Part shown: positions 37,895 to 46,697 of the stretch, in pieces | Numbering within the stretch: position 1 is the first letter of the stretch | How the letters are laid out: each line of letters opens with the position of its first letter | DNA from: Streptomyces venezuelae ATCC 10712 | GTDB lineage: Bacteria > Actinomycetota > Actinomycetes > Streptomycetales > Streptomycetaceae | Length of the DNA: 64,000 nucleotides | Assembly (NCBI RefSeq): GCF_008639165.1 | Contig: NZ_CP029197.1 | Coordinates: 434,001-498,000, forward strand | Direction of reading: 5' to 3' | Made by a program: the position numbers and the translations under genes | The notes under the pieces: model-generated | Database searches by the model: none | What the model was told of the DNA's origin: nothing | The model's input: the letters and a program-made list of their open reading frames with translations, nothing else

Positions 37895-38704
37895 ATGAGT
37901 AGCGATTCGCATCCCCGGCGCCGTTCGACCGACCGCGCACCGGGTTCCGGCACACGGTCGGTGAGTCTGGTGCTCACGGTCCGCCCCGGCGACGGGGACC
38001 CGCGACCGGTGCTCGACCGGCTCCTCGACCAAGTGCCGTCCGGCGTGGGCGATGTGGTCCTGGTCGGCGGCACGACCGGGAGCGGCCGTTCGCGTGCGGG
38101 GCTCGGCGCGGGGCCCGCGGTGCGCGAGATCGGGACCTGGGACGCCTCCCGGGGTGACGTGCCGCATGCCGGGCTGCTCGCAGCGACCGGGGATCTGGTC
38201 GTCCTGATGAATGCCGACGGCAGCATGTCGCCGCACGAGATCCCGCACTATCTGCACTATCTCGACAGCGGTTTCGACTTCGTCAAGGGATCACGCTTCA
38301 TCGCGGGCGGGGATTTCGCCGACTATCCGCTCTCGCGGCGGCTCGGGCACCGGGCGCTGCTGCGGGTCGCGCGCCAGGTGTACGGCCAGCACCTCACCGA
38401 TCTCTGGTACGGGTTCTGCGCGTTCCGGCGTTCTTTCGTGGACCTGCTCGACCTGCGCGAGGACGGGGTGGAGCTGGGCGCCGAACTGGTCACGCACGCG
38501 CTGCACTACGGGCTGCGGGTGGCCGAGGTGCCCAGTCTCGAACTGCCGCGTCCGCACGGACCGTCGCATCCGCGCACGGTCCGCGACGGTGCGCGGATCC
38601 TCGGCACGCTGCTCGACGAGCGGCCGCACAACGCCCTGTCGCGGCTGGCGCACCGGCGGCGCGGGCGCGGCGCGCGTCGGTCCTTCCACCGGGCTTCCGG
38701 TTGA
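37895..38704 (+). CDS. GT2-family glycosyltransferase (polyprenol-phosphate type)
   Basis: 269 residues with a GT-A fold. The DxD-type metal site is in VVLMNADGSMSPHE, and FDFVKGSRFIAGGDFADYP plus DLWYGFCAFRR resemble dolichol/polyprenol-phosphate glycosyltransferases. No membrane helices are visible, so the product is a loaded lipid carrier made on the cytoplasmic side. The C-terminal tail is very basic. I used the ATG at 37895, after the open N-terminal extension. It opens the glycan locus but is separated from the next coupled block by about 500 bases. Confidence 0.85.
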   Translation: MSSDSHPRRRSTDRAPGSGTRSVSLVLTVRPGDGDPRPVLDRLLDQVPSGVGDVVLVGGTTGSGRSRAGLGAGPAVREIGTWDASRGDVPHAGLLAATGDLVVLMNADGSMSPHEIPHYLHYLDSGFDFVKGSRFIAGGDFADYPLSRRLGHRALLRVARQVYGQHLTDLWYGFCAFRRSFVDLLDLREDGVELGAELVTHALHYGLRVAEVPSLELPRPHGPSHPRTVRDGARILGTLLDERPHNALSRLAHRRRGRGARRSFHRASG

Positions 38705-38730
38705 CGAACCACCCGAAAAGATGCTAACGC
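38701..38730 (+). promoter_or_regulatory. Candidate promoter of the glycan operon
   Basis: TTGACG (38701-38706) with an 18-base spacer and TAACGC (38725-38730), overlapping the previous stop codon. A GATGCT (38720)/AGCATC (38738) inverted repeat brackets the -10. Confidence 0.4.
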
Positions 38731-39207
38731 TGAGGAAAGCATCATTTCAGGACAGAACAGACCCTGAGTGCACACCCTCGGCAGGGTCGGTTGCCGGAAG
38801 AGGCTCGTCGTGACCTCCACTGCCCACAGCCGAACGCCGGCGGCGTCCGTGGCGCACCCGCTGCGCCGGACGACCGACTGGCCCCTCGCCGACGCCCGGC
38901 GCCACACGCCGCGCCGCCCGGCCCACCGCCCCACCGCCCACCCGGCGCGCCGGGCGTCCGACCGGCTCACCGCCGCCGCCCCGCCGCCCCGGAGCCGGGC
39001 CTGCCGGCCTCGTGGCGCGGCCCGCAGGCGACGCGCCCGTACGGCACACCGCCGCACCGCCCGGCCGGGCCGCCGCTCCGACGGACCAGCCGGTCCGGCC
39101 GGACCACCGCCCGCCGGAGCCGCTGAGCAGCGACCGACCCCCGCACCGATCCGCCGCGCGCCCGTGCGCCCCGCGCCCCGCGCCTTCCCCCGAGGAGGCG
39201 AGGCGTG
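38731..39207 (+). other. Long, low-complexity leader region of the glycan operon
   Basis: About 480 bases without a secure gene. One forward frame runs open to a stop at 39208 that touches the next start. Its first plausible start is GTG at 38810 behind GAAGAGG. It would encode 132 residues rich in Arg, Pro, Ala and His. Third-position GC bias is good in its first half and shifts to another frame in the second half, so it may be a frameshifted remnant or simply a GC-rich untranslated leader. Confidence 0.4.
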
Positions 39208-39957
39208 ATGACCACCGCACGCGCGCACGCACCGCTCCCCCGCCGGCTCGTCCGCCCGCCGGTGGAACTGGAACTCCTGATCCCCGCCTACAACGAGCAG
39301 CGCCGGCTCCCGTCGACGGTGGCCGCCACCGTCGCCTTCCTCACCGAGCGCCCCTGGTCGTCCGCGGTCGTCGTGGTCGACAACAACAGCGCCGACGGCA
39401 CCCTCGACGTCCTGGAACGCTTCGCCGACTCCCCCGTCCCGGTGCACGCCATCGGCTGCAGCGACCAGGGCAAGGGCGCCGCGGTCCGGCGCGGGATCGA
39501 GACCTCGTCGGCCCGGTACATCGGCTTCGCCGACGCCGACAACGCCACCCCCGTCGAGACCCTCGACCGGGTGATGGCCCTGCTGCGGGCGGGCCACGGC
39601 GCCGTCATCGCCTCGCGCCACGCCCCCGGGGCGCGCCTCGCCGTGGAGCAGTCGGCGCTGCGGCGCGGCGGCGGGCTGCTGTTCCGCACGCTCGCGCACC
39701 TGTCGCTGCCCGGGGTGGCGGACACCCAGTGCGGGTTCAAGTTCTTCGACGGTCCCCTGGCCCACGCGATCGTGCGGGACTGCCGCGTCGACGGCTTCGC
39801 CTTCGACGTGGAGCTGCTCGCCCATGTGGTGCGGGCCGGGCGGGACGTCGTGGAGGTGCCGGTGGTCTGGCACGACGTCCCCGGTTCGACCTTCTCGGCC
39901 CGGCGCGACGGACTGCGCTCGATGGCCGACCTCCTGCGGATCTCCCTGGCCAGGTGA
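39208..39957 (+). CDS. GT2-family glycosyltransferase (dolichyl-phosphate-glucose/mannose synthase-like)
   Basis: 249 residues with a GT-A fold: ELLIPAYNEQRRLPSTV at the nucleotide-binding start, VVVDNNSADGTL, the DxD in IGFADADNATP, ASRHAPGAR, and the DTQCGFKFFDG acceptor block typical of Alg5/DPM1-like enzymes. It should transfer a sugar from a nucleotide donor to a polyprenyl phosphate. GAGGAGG precedes the ATG at 39208 (a GTG at 39205 is also possible). Its stop overlaps the next start (TGATG), beginning a tightly coupled gene series. Confidence 0.88.
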   Translation: MTTARAHAPLPRRLVRPPVELELLIPAYNEQRRLPSTVAATVAFLTERPWSSAVVVVDNNSADGTLDVLERFADSPVPVHAIGCSDQGKGAAVRRGIETSSARYIGFADADNATPVETLDRVMALLRAGHGAVIASRHAPGARLAVEQSALRRGGGLLFRTLAHLSLPGVADTQCGFKFFDGPLAHAIVRDCRVDGFAFDVELLAHVVRAGRDVVEVPVVWHDVPGSTFSARRDGLRSMADLLRISLAR

Positions 39958-41414
39958 TGACCATGACGGCGCTCGACCGGCTCGCCCGTACCGACCTCGC
40001 CTTCCTCAACTGGCGCGACCCCGGCCACCCCGAGGCGGGCGGAGCGGAGGCGTACTGCTGGGAGATCGCCCGGCGGTTCGTGGCGGCCGGAGCGCACGTC
40101 ACCCTCGTCTCGTCGCGGTACCCCGGATCACGCGCACGGGAGTACCGCGACGGGATCCGCGTCGTGCGCGGCGGCGGCACGTTCGGCGTGTACGCCGCCG
40201 CCGCGGCGCACCTGCTGCGCCACCGTCACGCGTACGACGCCGTGGTCGACTTCCAGAACGGGATCCCGTTCTTCTCGCCGCTGTTCACCCCCCGCTGGAC
40301 CGCGGACATCTGCGTCATCCACCACGTCCACCAGCACCAGTTCGACACCCGCTTCGACTGGCCGATGAACGCCGTGGGGCGGGTCCTGGAGAAGCAGGTC
40401 AGCCGCCGGGTCTACCGGGGGCGGCCGGTGGTCGTCGTGTCGCCGTCCACCCGCGAGGGCACCCGGCGCGAACTCGGCTTCGGCAACCCGATCCACATCG
40501 TGCCCAACGGCCGCCCCCTCCCGGAGCGCGCGGCGCCCACCGGACAGCGGTCGCGGACCCCGGCCCTCACCGTGGTCAGCCGGCTGGTGCCGCAGAAGCG
40601 GGTCGACCTGATCCTCCGGGCCGTGCCCGCGCTGCTCGCCCGGTGGCCCGAGCTGCGCGTCGACCTCTGCGGCGACGGCCCGGAAGGCGCGTCGCTGCGG
40701 AAACTCGCCGCCGGCCTGGGCATCGGCTCCGCCGTCGTGTTCCACGGGTACGTCTCCGAGGAGCGCCGCCAAGAGCTGTTCCACCGGGCGTGGCTGACGG
40801 TCGTGCCGTCCGTCGCCGAAGGGTGGGGGCTCGCCGTCATCGAGGCGAACAGCGTCGGCACCCCGGCCCTCGCCTTCGACGTCCCCGGGCTGCGGGACGC
40901 GATCAGGACCGGCGTCAACGGCTGGCTGCTCGACCGGGAAGCGGACCTCGCGGCCGGCGTCGCCTCGGCCCTGGACGCGCTGTCCGCCCCCGAGGCCCGG
41001 TCGCTGGCCGCGGCCCGCTGCCGTGCCTGGGCCGCCGCCTTCTCCTGGGACGCCAGCGCCGAACGGCTCGCGCAGGTCGTCCTGGAGGACCTCCAGCGCA
41101 TCCACCGGCACCGGCGCTCCCGCCGCTCGGCCAGCGACCTGTCCGTGATCACGCGGTTCACCGCCGCCGACCCCGACTCCACCGAGCGGGCGGTGCGCAC
41201 CGCCCTGCGGCAGACCGACGCCTGGCAGCGGGACGGGGACTCCTTCCGGGTCCTGCTCCACGGCTGCGACGAGGTGCGGGCGCTCAGCGCGCTGCGCCGA
41301 CTCGCCGTCACGGACGCGGACATCGTCCTCGCCAGCGGCCACGACGTCCTGCTCGGTGCCGCGGAAGCGGACGAGCGGCCCCCGTCGGGCCGGGGCCCCG
41401 GGCGGCGGCCATGA
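39957..41414 (+). CDS. GT4-family glycosyltransferase
   Basis: 485 residues with a GT-B fold. The N-terminal acceptor half begins LAFLNWRDPGHPEAGGAEAYCWEIARRF (read at residues about 13-40). The C-terminal donor half has VVSRLVPQKRVDLIL, LCGDGPEGASL and the E-x7-E motif in PSVAEGWGLAVIEANSVG. Retaining transfer from an NDP-sugar is expected. The last 80 or so residues (after the helix near HRHRRSRRSASDL) form an extra small domain not usual in GT4 proteins. The ATG overlaps the preceding stop, and the stop overlaps the next ATG (ATGA). Confidence 0.9.
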   Translation: MTMTALDRLARTDLAFLNWRDPGHPEAGGAEAYCWEIARRFVAAGAHVTLVSSRYPGSRAREYRDGIRVVRGGGTFGVYAAAAAHLLRHRHAYDAVVDFQNGIPFFSPLFTPRWTADICVIHHVHQHQFDTRFDWPMNAVGRVLEKQVSRRVYRGRPVVVVSPSTREGTRRELGFGNPIHIVPNGRPLPERAAPTGQRSRTPALTVVSRLVPQKRVDLILRAVPALLARWPELRVDLCGDGPEGASLRKLAAGLGIGSAVVFHGYVSEERRQELFHRAWLTVVPSVAEGWGLAVIEANSVGTPALAFDVPGLRDAIRTGVNGWLLDREADLAAGVASALDALSAPEARSLAAARCRAWAAAFSWDASAERLAQVVLEDLQRIHRHRRSRRSASDLSVITRFTAADPDSTERAVRTALRQTDAWQRDGDSFRVLLHGCDEVRALSALRRLAVTDADIVLASGHDVLLGAAEADERPPSGRGPGRRP

Positions 41415-43948
41415 GCCCCGCCGGACGGGTCGCGGAGCGGCCGCCGCTCCACCAGGACGAGGCCACGGCGGTGCACGGCGCCCGCTGGATCGCGACCGCC
41501 GTGGTCCTGGTCGGCGCGCTGAACTACGCCTACACCCTGGTCCTCACCCGGATGCTCGACGTCTCCCAGTACGCCAGCTTCGCCGCCGGTCAGGGGCTCG
41601 TGGTGTGCACCGCCGCGGTCGCCGTGGTCACCGTGCCCTGGATGCTGGCGCAGGCGCTGGCCCGGGCCCGCTCCGACGCCGAGCGCGGCGAGGCGGTCCG
41701 CTTCGCCGTGGTCACCGCCGTCCTGGGCGGCGTCGTCGCGGCGGCCGCGGTCGGCTGTGTCGCCATGGGGTTCGCGAGCACGCCGACGGCGCTGGTCGTC
41801 GCGGGCTCGACGCTCGCCATCTACGTCACCCGGGTCAGCGCGGGCTGGCTCCAGGGCACCGAGCGGCTCCGGACCCTCGCGGTGCTCACCGCCGTGGAGG
41901 CCGCCCTCAAGTTCGGCGTCGGGCTGTTCTTCGTCTCGGCGCTCGGCCTCGGCGAGGCGGGGGCGCTCGCGGCCTTCGGGGTCGCCGTCCTGCCGTACGT
42001 GTTCTTCCGGCCGCGCGGGCTCCGCGACGGGACCCGCCGCGCGTGGCGCTCCGTGAGTGTCGACCGGCAGCTGTGGCGGCGGGCGGGCGGCGTCGCCTCG
42101 CTGCAGGGCGTGGTGGCGCTGCTCGCGGCCGTGGACATCGTCCTCGTCGCGATGCTGCCCACCGACCGCGCGGCGGCGGCGAGTTACCAGGCGGCGGTGA
42201 TGCTCGGCCGGGTCCCGCTGTTCCTGGCCGGGGCGGTGTCGATCGCCTTCCTGCCCGCGCTCTCGCGGCGCCGGGCCGGTGATCCGCTGACGGCGAGCGC
42301 GTTGCGGATGTACCTGACGGTGGCGCTGCCGCTGACGGTGGTGGCCGCGACGGTGCCCGGGGCGGTGCTCACGAAGGTCTTCCCCGCCGGGTACGCGACG
42401 GTGTCCACCCTGATGGCCTGCACGGCGACGGCGGGGCTCGCGCTCGGCGCGCTGGCCCTGCTCGTGACGTTCGCCCAGGCGGTCAACGACTACGCCTGTC
42501 TGCGGACGCTGCTCGGGGGCCTCGCCCTGTACGTGGCCGCGCTGGTGTCCGGCTGGGTCACCGGGGACGTGCTCGGGATGGCGATCGGCGGGCTCTGCGG
42601 GACGGTCGCGGCCCTCCTCCTGCTGGCCGTACGGCACGCCCGGCGGCAGGGGTTCGGGGTCGCGGAGCGGCCGTTCGGCCGGGTCGTGCTGCCGCTGCTC
42701 GCGCTCGCCGCGGGGCTCGCCCTGCTCCGCCCGTACCCCGTCGTCTGGTTCGTGGCCGCGCTCGCGGTCACGGTGGTCGCCCTGTGGCGCTTCTTCGGGC
42801 GGCGCCGCGCAGCTCCCGTCCCCGCGCCGGGTCCGGGCCAGGACGTCCCGGCCGACGGGGCCGGCGGCGGCCGGGACACGGAGCCGCGGACGCCGGCGGC
42901 CGGGGCGCCGGGCCCCGTGGCCGCGGCGGGAAGGACCCGGGCCGTGGTCCACGACGAGCGGTCCGTGCCGCTCCTCGTCGACGCCGTGTGGCGGGGCCGG
43001 GTCCGGCCCGCCGGCGACGAGGAGCTGCTCGGGGCGCTGGCCGCGGCCCGGCGCAACCAGGTCGAGGGCCGGCTGGCCCGGGCGTACCCCCGTCAGCTCG
43101 CGCGGACGCTCTCCGAGGTGGAGCGCGCGACCGGGCTGTTCCGGCGGAACCTCGTCGAGTCCACGGACCGGCTGCGGGCGGCGGGCATCCCGACCGTCCT
43201 CATCAAGGCCGATCTGGCGGGGGACTACGTGTACGGGAACTTCGACCTGGTGGTGCCGCCGGGGCGGCTGCGGGCCGCGCAGGCCGCGCTCGACGGCTGG
43301 TACGCGCACCGCACCACGTACTGGCTGGAGCGCTCCTCGAAGGTGCTCCTGGAACCGCCGAGCGGACCGGCCGCGCATCTGCACGGCTCCGTCTCGTGGT
43401 TCGGGGTGCCGGTGGTGCCCACCGAGCGGCTCTTCGCCCGGGCTCAGCGGCCCGGCCTGGTGAACGGCTCCGTGAACGGCCCGGCGCACGGCCTTGTGAA
43501 CGGCCCGGCGCACGGCTCCGTGAACGGCTCCCCCGTCGACCGCGCCCCCGACCACGCCTGGCTGACCCCCTGCCCCTCCGACCGGCTGCGGATCTGGCTC
43601 GCGCACGCCCTCTTCCAGAACCTGACCCTCGACCTGTCCGAACTCCTCGCCCTGCGCGCCCTCCTCCACCCCGACGTGGTCGAGGAGGCCCGGCGCGAAG
43701 CCGCCCGCGAGGGCTGGTCCGCGGGCGGCCGGCGGGCCCTCGCCGCCGCCGTGGCGGCGATGGAGCGGCTCGACCGGGGCGAACCCGTCCCGCTGCCGCT
43801 GCCGCTCCCGGTGCGGACCTCGCTCCGGGTGGGGGCCGAACACTCCGGCCACCTCCTCGTCGAGGGCCGGGTCCGTGCCGCGACCCGCGAGGCGTCCCTG
43901 CGGGTGCCGCTCGTGGTGACCAAGAGACTTCGGAGGCGGGTGCCATGA
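41411..43948 (+). CDS. Polysaccharide flippase fused to a nucleotidyltransferase-like domain
   Basis: 845 residues. Residues about 1-475 form a MATE/Wzx-like lipid-linked-oligosaccharide flippase with 12-14 membrane helices (start RWIATAVVLVGALNYAYTLV). After a Pro/Gly-rich linker (about 475-520), the cytoplasmic C-terminal domain resembles PF14907 nucleotidyltransferases: LRAAGIPTVLIKADLAGDYV followed by a YGNFDLVVP block, where only one of the usual metal-binding acidic residues is clear. A VNGPAHG repeat interrupts this domain. The two domains are normally separate. Coupled at both ends by overlapping stop/start codons. Confidence 0.8.
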   Translation: MSPAGRVAERPPLHQDEATAVHGARWIATAVVLVGALNYAYTLVLTRMLDVSQYASFAAGQGLVVCTAAVAVVTVPWMLAQALARARSDAERGEAVRFAVVTAVLGGVVAAAAVGCVAMGFASTPTALVVAGSTLAIYVTRVSAGWLQGTERLRTLAVLTAVEAALKFGVGLFFVSALGLGEAGALAAFGVAVLPYVFFRPRGLRDGTRRAWRSVSVDRQLWRRAGGVASLQGVVALLAAVDIVLVAMLPTDRAAAASYQAAVMLGRVPLFLAGAVSIAFLPALSRRRAGDPLTASALRMYLTVALPLTVVAATVPGAVLTKVFPAGYATVSTLMACTATAGLALGALALLVTFAQAVNDYACLRTLLGGLALYVAALVSGWVTGDVLGMAIGGLCGTVAALLLLAVRHARRQGFGVAERPFGRVVLPLLALAAGLALLRPYPVVWFVAALAVTVVALWRFFGRRRAAPVPAPGPGQDVPADGAGGGRDTEPRTPAAGAPGPVAAAGRTRAVVHDERSVPLLVDAVWRGRVRPAGDEELLGALAAARRNQVEGRLARAYPRQLARTLSEVERATGLFRRNLVESTDRLRAAGIPTVLIKADLAGDYVYGNFDLVVPPGRLRAAQAALDGWYAHRTTYWLERSSKVLLEPPSGPAAHLHGSVSWFGVPVVPTERLFARAQRPGLVNGSVNGPAHGLVNGPAHGSVNGSPVDRAPDHAWLTPCPSDRLRIWLAHALFQNLTLDLSELLALRALLHPDVVEEARREAAREGWSAGGRRALAAAVAAMERLDRGEPVPLPLPLPVRTSLRVGAEHSGHLLVEGRVRAATREASLRVPLVVTKRLRRRVP
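43457..43531 (+). repeat. In-frame repeats encoding VNG(S/P)xxG units
   Basis: GTGAACGGC recurs four times, two of them within GTGAACGGCCCGGCGCACGG, encoding alternating VNGS and VNGPAHG peptides inside the nucleotidyltransferase-like domain. Such in-frame repeats can expand or contract without frameshift. Confidence 0.7.
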
Positions 43949-45828
43949 CGCGCTCACGAGGCCCGCTGCTCGTCGCCGTTTCCGGACCGGACGGCGCCGG
44001 GAAGTCCTCGCTGGTCGGCCGGCTCTCGGCGCTGCTCGCCGAGCGCGGTCTGACGGTCGTCGCCCTCCACTGCTACGGCTGCTTCCTGTGCCGGAGGTTC
44101 CCGGTTCCGCCCCGCGTGAGCGAGCCGGAGGAACCGGGCGGGGGCGAGTGGGCACGGCGCGCCGGTGATCCCGAGCGCCGGGGATCCGGGCTGCGCCGTG
44201 CCCACGCGTTCCTGGACGCGGGCGAGCTGTCGGCCCGGATCGCGCTGGCCCGGCTGCGGGCCCGGCGGCGGGCGCGGGGCGGGGACGCCGTGGTGCTCAC
44301 GGACCGGGGGCCGCTGGACGGACTGGTGAAGTTCGACCTGCCGGCCGGCGCGCCGGCGGCGTCGGCGTTCCGCCGGGTCGCCGACCGCTACGGGCTGACC
44401 CTGCTCGTGGAGACCGGGCCCGAGACCCTGCGGGGCCGGGGCTGGGAGGAGGTCGCCGGTCCCCCGACCGTCTGGTGGGCCCGCTACCGCAGCTGGTCAC
44501 GGCGGCTGCCGCGGATCACGCGGCTGGACGGCGAACGGCCCGCGTCGCGGGTGGCGGCCGAGGCCCTCGACCGGATCCTGGAAGCGGTACGGGAACGGGA
44601 GTCGGAGCGGCGGCGGGAGGCCGGTCCCGGGCAGGCGCCGGGGCTCGGCTTGGAGCCGGCCGGCGGCGGCGACCGGCGGCGGCGCCATGTCGTCGTCTCC
44701 ATCTACGACGACGCGAAGAACCCCGCCTACCGGGGCGGCGGCGCCCTGGTCGTCGACAAGGTGGCGCGGCGGCTCGCCGAGGAGTACCGGGTGACCGTCG
44801 TGACGGCGGGCCGCGGTGGTGGCGGCGAGGAGCGCGACGGCATCCGGTACGTCCGGCTGCCGGTGTGCCGGGCGGGGCCGCGCGCCGGGCAGCTGCTGTT
44901 CCTGACGCTGCTGCCGTTCGTGGCCCGGCGCATCCGGCACGACCTGTGGCTGGAGAGCTTCACTCCGCCGTTCTCGACCAGTTTCCTGCCGCTGACGACG
45001 GGCGCGCCCGTCGTGGGCATCGACCAGGGCCGCAGCGCCGAGGCCCTGTGGCGGCGCTACCACGTGCCCTTCTTCCTGGTCGAGCGGCTGGGGCTGCGCT
45101 GCTACCGGCACATCGTGGTGATGAACGCGGCGGACGGCTCGGTCGTCCGGCGGCTCAGCCCGCGTGCCGACGTGCAGGTGATCGCCAACGGCGTCGACCG
45201 GCGCGACCTCGACGAGAACCGGCTGGGCAGCGGGCGGTTCATCCTGTTCCTGGGGCGGATCGACACCTGGGTCAAGGGCCTCGACCTGCTGCTCGACGCG
45301 TACGACCGGGCCGGGCCGCCGCTCGAACTGCTCCTCGCGGGCAGCGGCACCCCGGCCGAGGAGCGCCGGCTCGCGGCGCTCGTCGCCGCCCACGCCTCCG
45401 GGCCGGAGCCCCGGATCCACTGGGTGGGGTACGCGGAGGAGGAGCGCAAGCGACAGCTCCTGCGGGACTGCGCCTTCCTGGTGATGCCGTCCCGGCACGA
45501 GACCTTCGGCCTGGTGGCCCTCGAAGGCATGTCGTACGGCAAGCCCGTGCTGCACTTCGACCTGCCGGCGCTGCGCTGGATGCGCGACGGCGGCGACGTG
45601 GCCGTACCGCCGTTCGACGTGGCGGCCTTCGGACGGCGGATGAACGAGCTGGCCGCCGACCCCGCGCTCCGGCGCCGGCTCGGGCGGCGCTCCGGCCTCG
45701 CCGCGCAGCGGTACACGTGGGACGAGATGACGGGCCGCTATCTGGCCCTGGCCCACCGGCTTCTGGACACTCCCGCCCCCGCACGGCGGCCGAGGAAGAG
45801 GGGTGCGTCATGGCAGACGACCCGCTGA
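43945..45828 (+). CDS. Thymidylate-kinase-like P-loop domain fused to GT4 glycosyltransferase
   Basis: 627 residues. Residues about 7-215 are a P-loop kinase of the thymidylate-kinase-like type: Walker A GPDGAGKSS (14-22), LTDRGPLDGLVKFD in place of the DRY/LID region, and WSRRLPRITRLDG. Residues about 248-612 are a GT4 enzyme: YRGGGALVVDKVARRL, NGVDRRDLDENRL, FLGRIDTWVKGLDLLL, AGSGTPAEERRL and E-x7-E in SRHETFGLVALEGMS. The join is a charged linker (216-247). A sugar, lipid-carrier or nucleotide kinase coupled to glycosyl transfer is inferred. The start overlaps the previous stop; the gene overlaps the next by 19 bases. Confidence 0.85.
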   Translation: MTRSRGPLLVAVSGPDGAGKSSLVGRLSALLAERGLTVVALHCYGCFLCRRFPVPPRVSEPEEPGGGEWARRAGDPERRGSGLRRAHAFLDAGELSARIALARLRARRRARGGDAVVLTDRGPLDGLVKFDLPAGAPAASAFRRVADRYGLTLLVETGPETLRGRGWEEVAGPPTVWWARYRSWSRRLPRITRLDGERPASRVAAEALDRILEAVRERESERRREAGPGQAPGLGLEPAGGGDRRRRHVVVSIYDDAKNPAYRGGGALVVDKVARRLAEEYRVTVVTAGRGGGGEERDGIRYVRLPVCRAGPRAGQLLFLTLLPFVARRIRHDLWLESFTPPFSTSFLPLTTGAPVVGIDQGRSAEALWRRYHVPFFLVERLGLRCYRHIVVMNAADGSVVRRLSPRADVQVIANGVDRRDLDENRLGSGRFILFLGRIDTWVKGLDLLLDAYDRAGPPLELLLAGSGTPAEERRLAALVAAHASGPEPRIHWVGYAEEERKRQLLRDCAFLVMPSRHETFGLVALEGMSYGKPVLHFDLPALRWMRDGGDVAVPPFDVAAFGRRMNELAADPALRRRLGRRSGLAAQRYTWDEMTGRYLALAHRLLDTPAPARRPRKRGASWQTTR

Positions 45829-46697
45829 CCGGATTCGTCCGCACCGTCGTCGGATCGGACGTGCCGATCCTGGTGCTCTCGCCGCACCTGGACGACGCCG
45901 TCCTGTCCTGCGGCGGGCTGCTCGGCTGGGCCGGGCGGCGGGCGCCGGTGACGGTCGCCACGCTGTTCACGGAGGCCGCGCCGCCGCCGTACACCCTCTC
46001 GGCCCGCCAGTACCTGAAGCAGACCGGCGCCGGGGACGCCGAGGAGCTGTTCGCCGAGCGGCGGGCGGAGGACCGGCGGGTCCTGGAACGGCTCGACGTC
46101 GCGATCCGCCATGTGGGCCTGGTCGACGGCCTGTTCCGGCGGCTCCCCCGGCCCCGGCCCGGCACGGGGCGGCTGGCCCGGCTGCTGCCCGAGGTGGCCC
46201 AGGTGTACCCGACGTACCGGCTGCACCTGTCCCGGGGCCGGGTCTCCCCGCACGACGCCGAGACCCTGCGCCTGGTCGCCGGCACGGTCGACGAGCTGCT
46301 CCCCGGCCGCTCCGGCGGACTGCTGCTCGCCCCGCTGGGCGTGGGCGGGCACGCCGACCACGTCCTCGTCCGCACCGCGGCCGAGCGGAGCGGCCGCCCG
46401 GTCGTGTACTACAGCGACTTCCCGTACGACCAGCACGCCGGCCCCGACGCCCGCTTCACCGCGCGGAACGGTCTCGTGGCCCGGGCCTGGGAGCGGGGAC
46501 TCGACCGCAAGGCCGAGCTGATCCGGGGGTACGGGACCCAGGTCGACGCCCTGTTCCCGGACGGCCGCGTGCCGCGCGCACCCGAGGTGTACCTGCTGCC
46601 CGGGGCGACGGCGACCGACCCGCCCGGACCGGCCGGGAAACCGGCACCCGCGCGCGGGTCCGCCCGCGGGGTGCGTACCGCTGGAGGTGTGCCGTGA
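45810..46697 (+). CDS. PIG-L/LmbE-family zinc deacetylase
   Basis: 295 residues with the family zinc motif HxDD in LSPHLDDAVLSCGG and the second metal site GGHADHVLV. Members remove acetyl groups from GlcNAc-linked substrates (MshB, PIG-L). In this locus the target is likely an N-acetylated sugar of the glycan under assembly. The ATG lies inside the 3' end of the preceding gene (19-base overlap). The stop overlaps the next GTG (GTGA). The Pro/Ala-rich C-terminal 40 residues look disordered. Confidence 0.88.
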   Translation: MADDPLTGFVRTVVGSDVPILVLSPHLDDAVLSCGGLLGWAGRRAPVTVATLFTEAAPPPYTLSARQYLKQTGAGDAEELFAERRAEDRRVLERLDVAIRHVGLVDGLFRRLPRPRPGTGRLARLLPEVAQVYPTYRLHLSRGRVSPHDAETLRLVAGTVDELLPGRSGGLLLAPLGVGGHADHVLVRTAAERSGRPVVYYSDFPYDQHAGPDARFTARNGLVARAWERGLDRKAELIRGYGTQVDALFPDGRVPRAPEVYLLPGATATDPPGPAGKPAPARGSARGVRTAGGVP

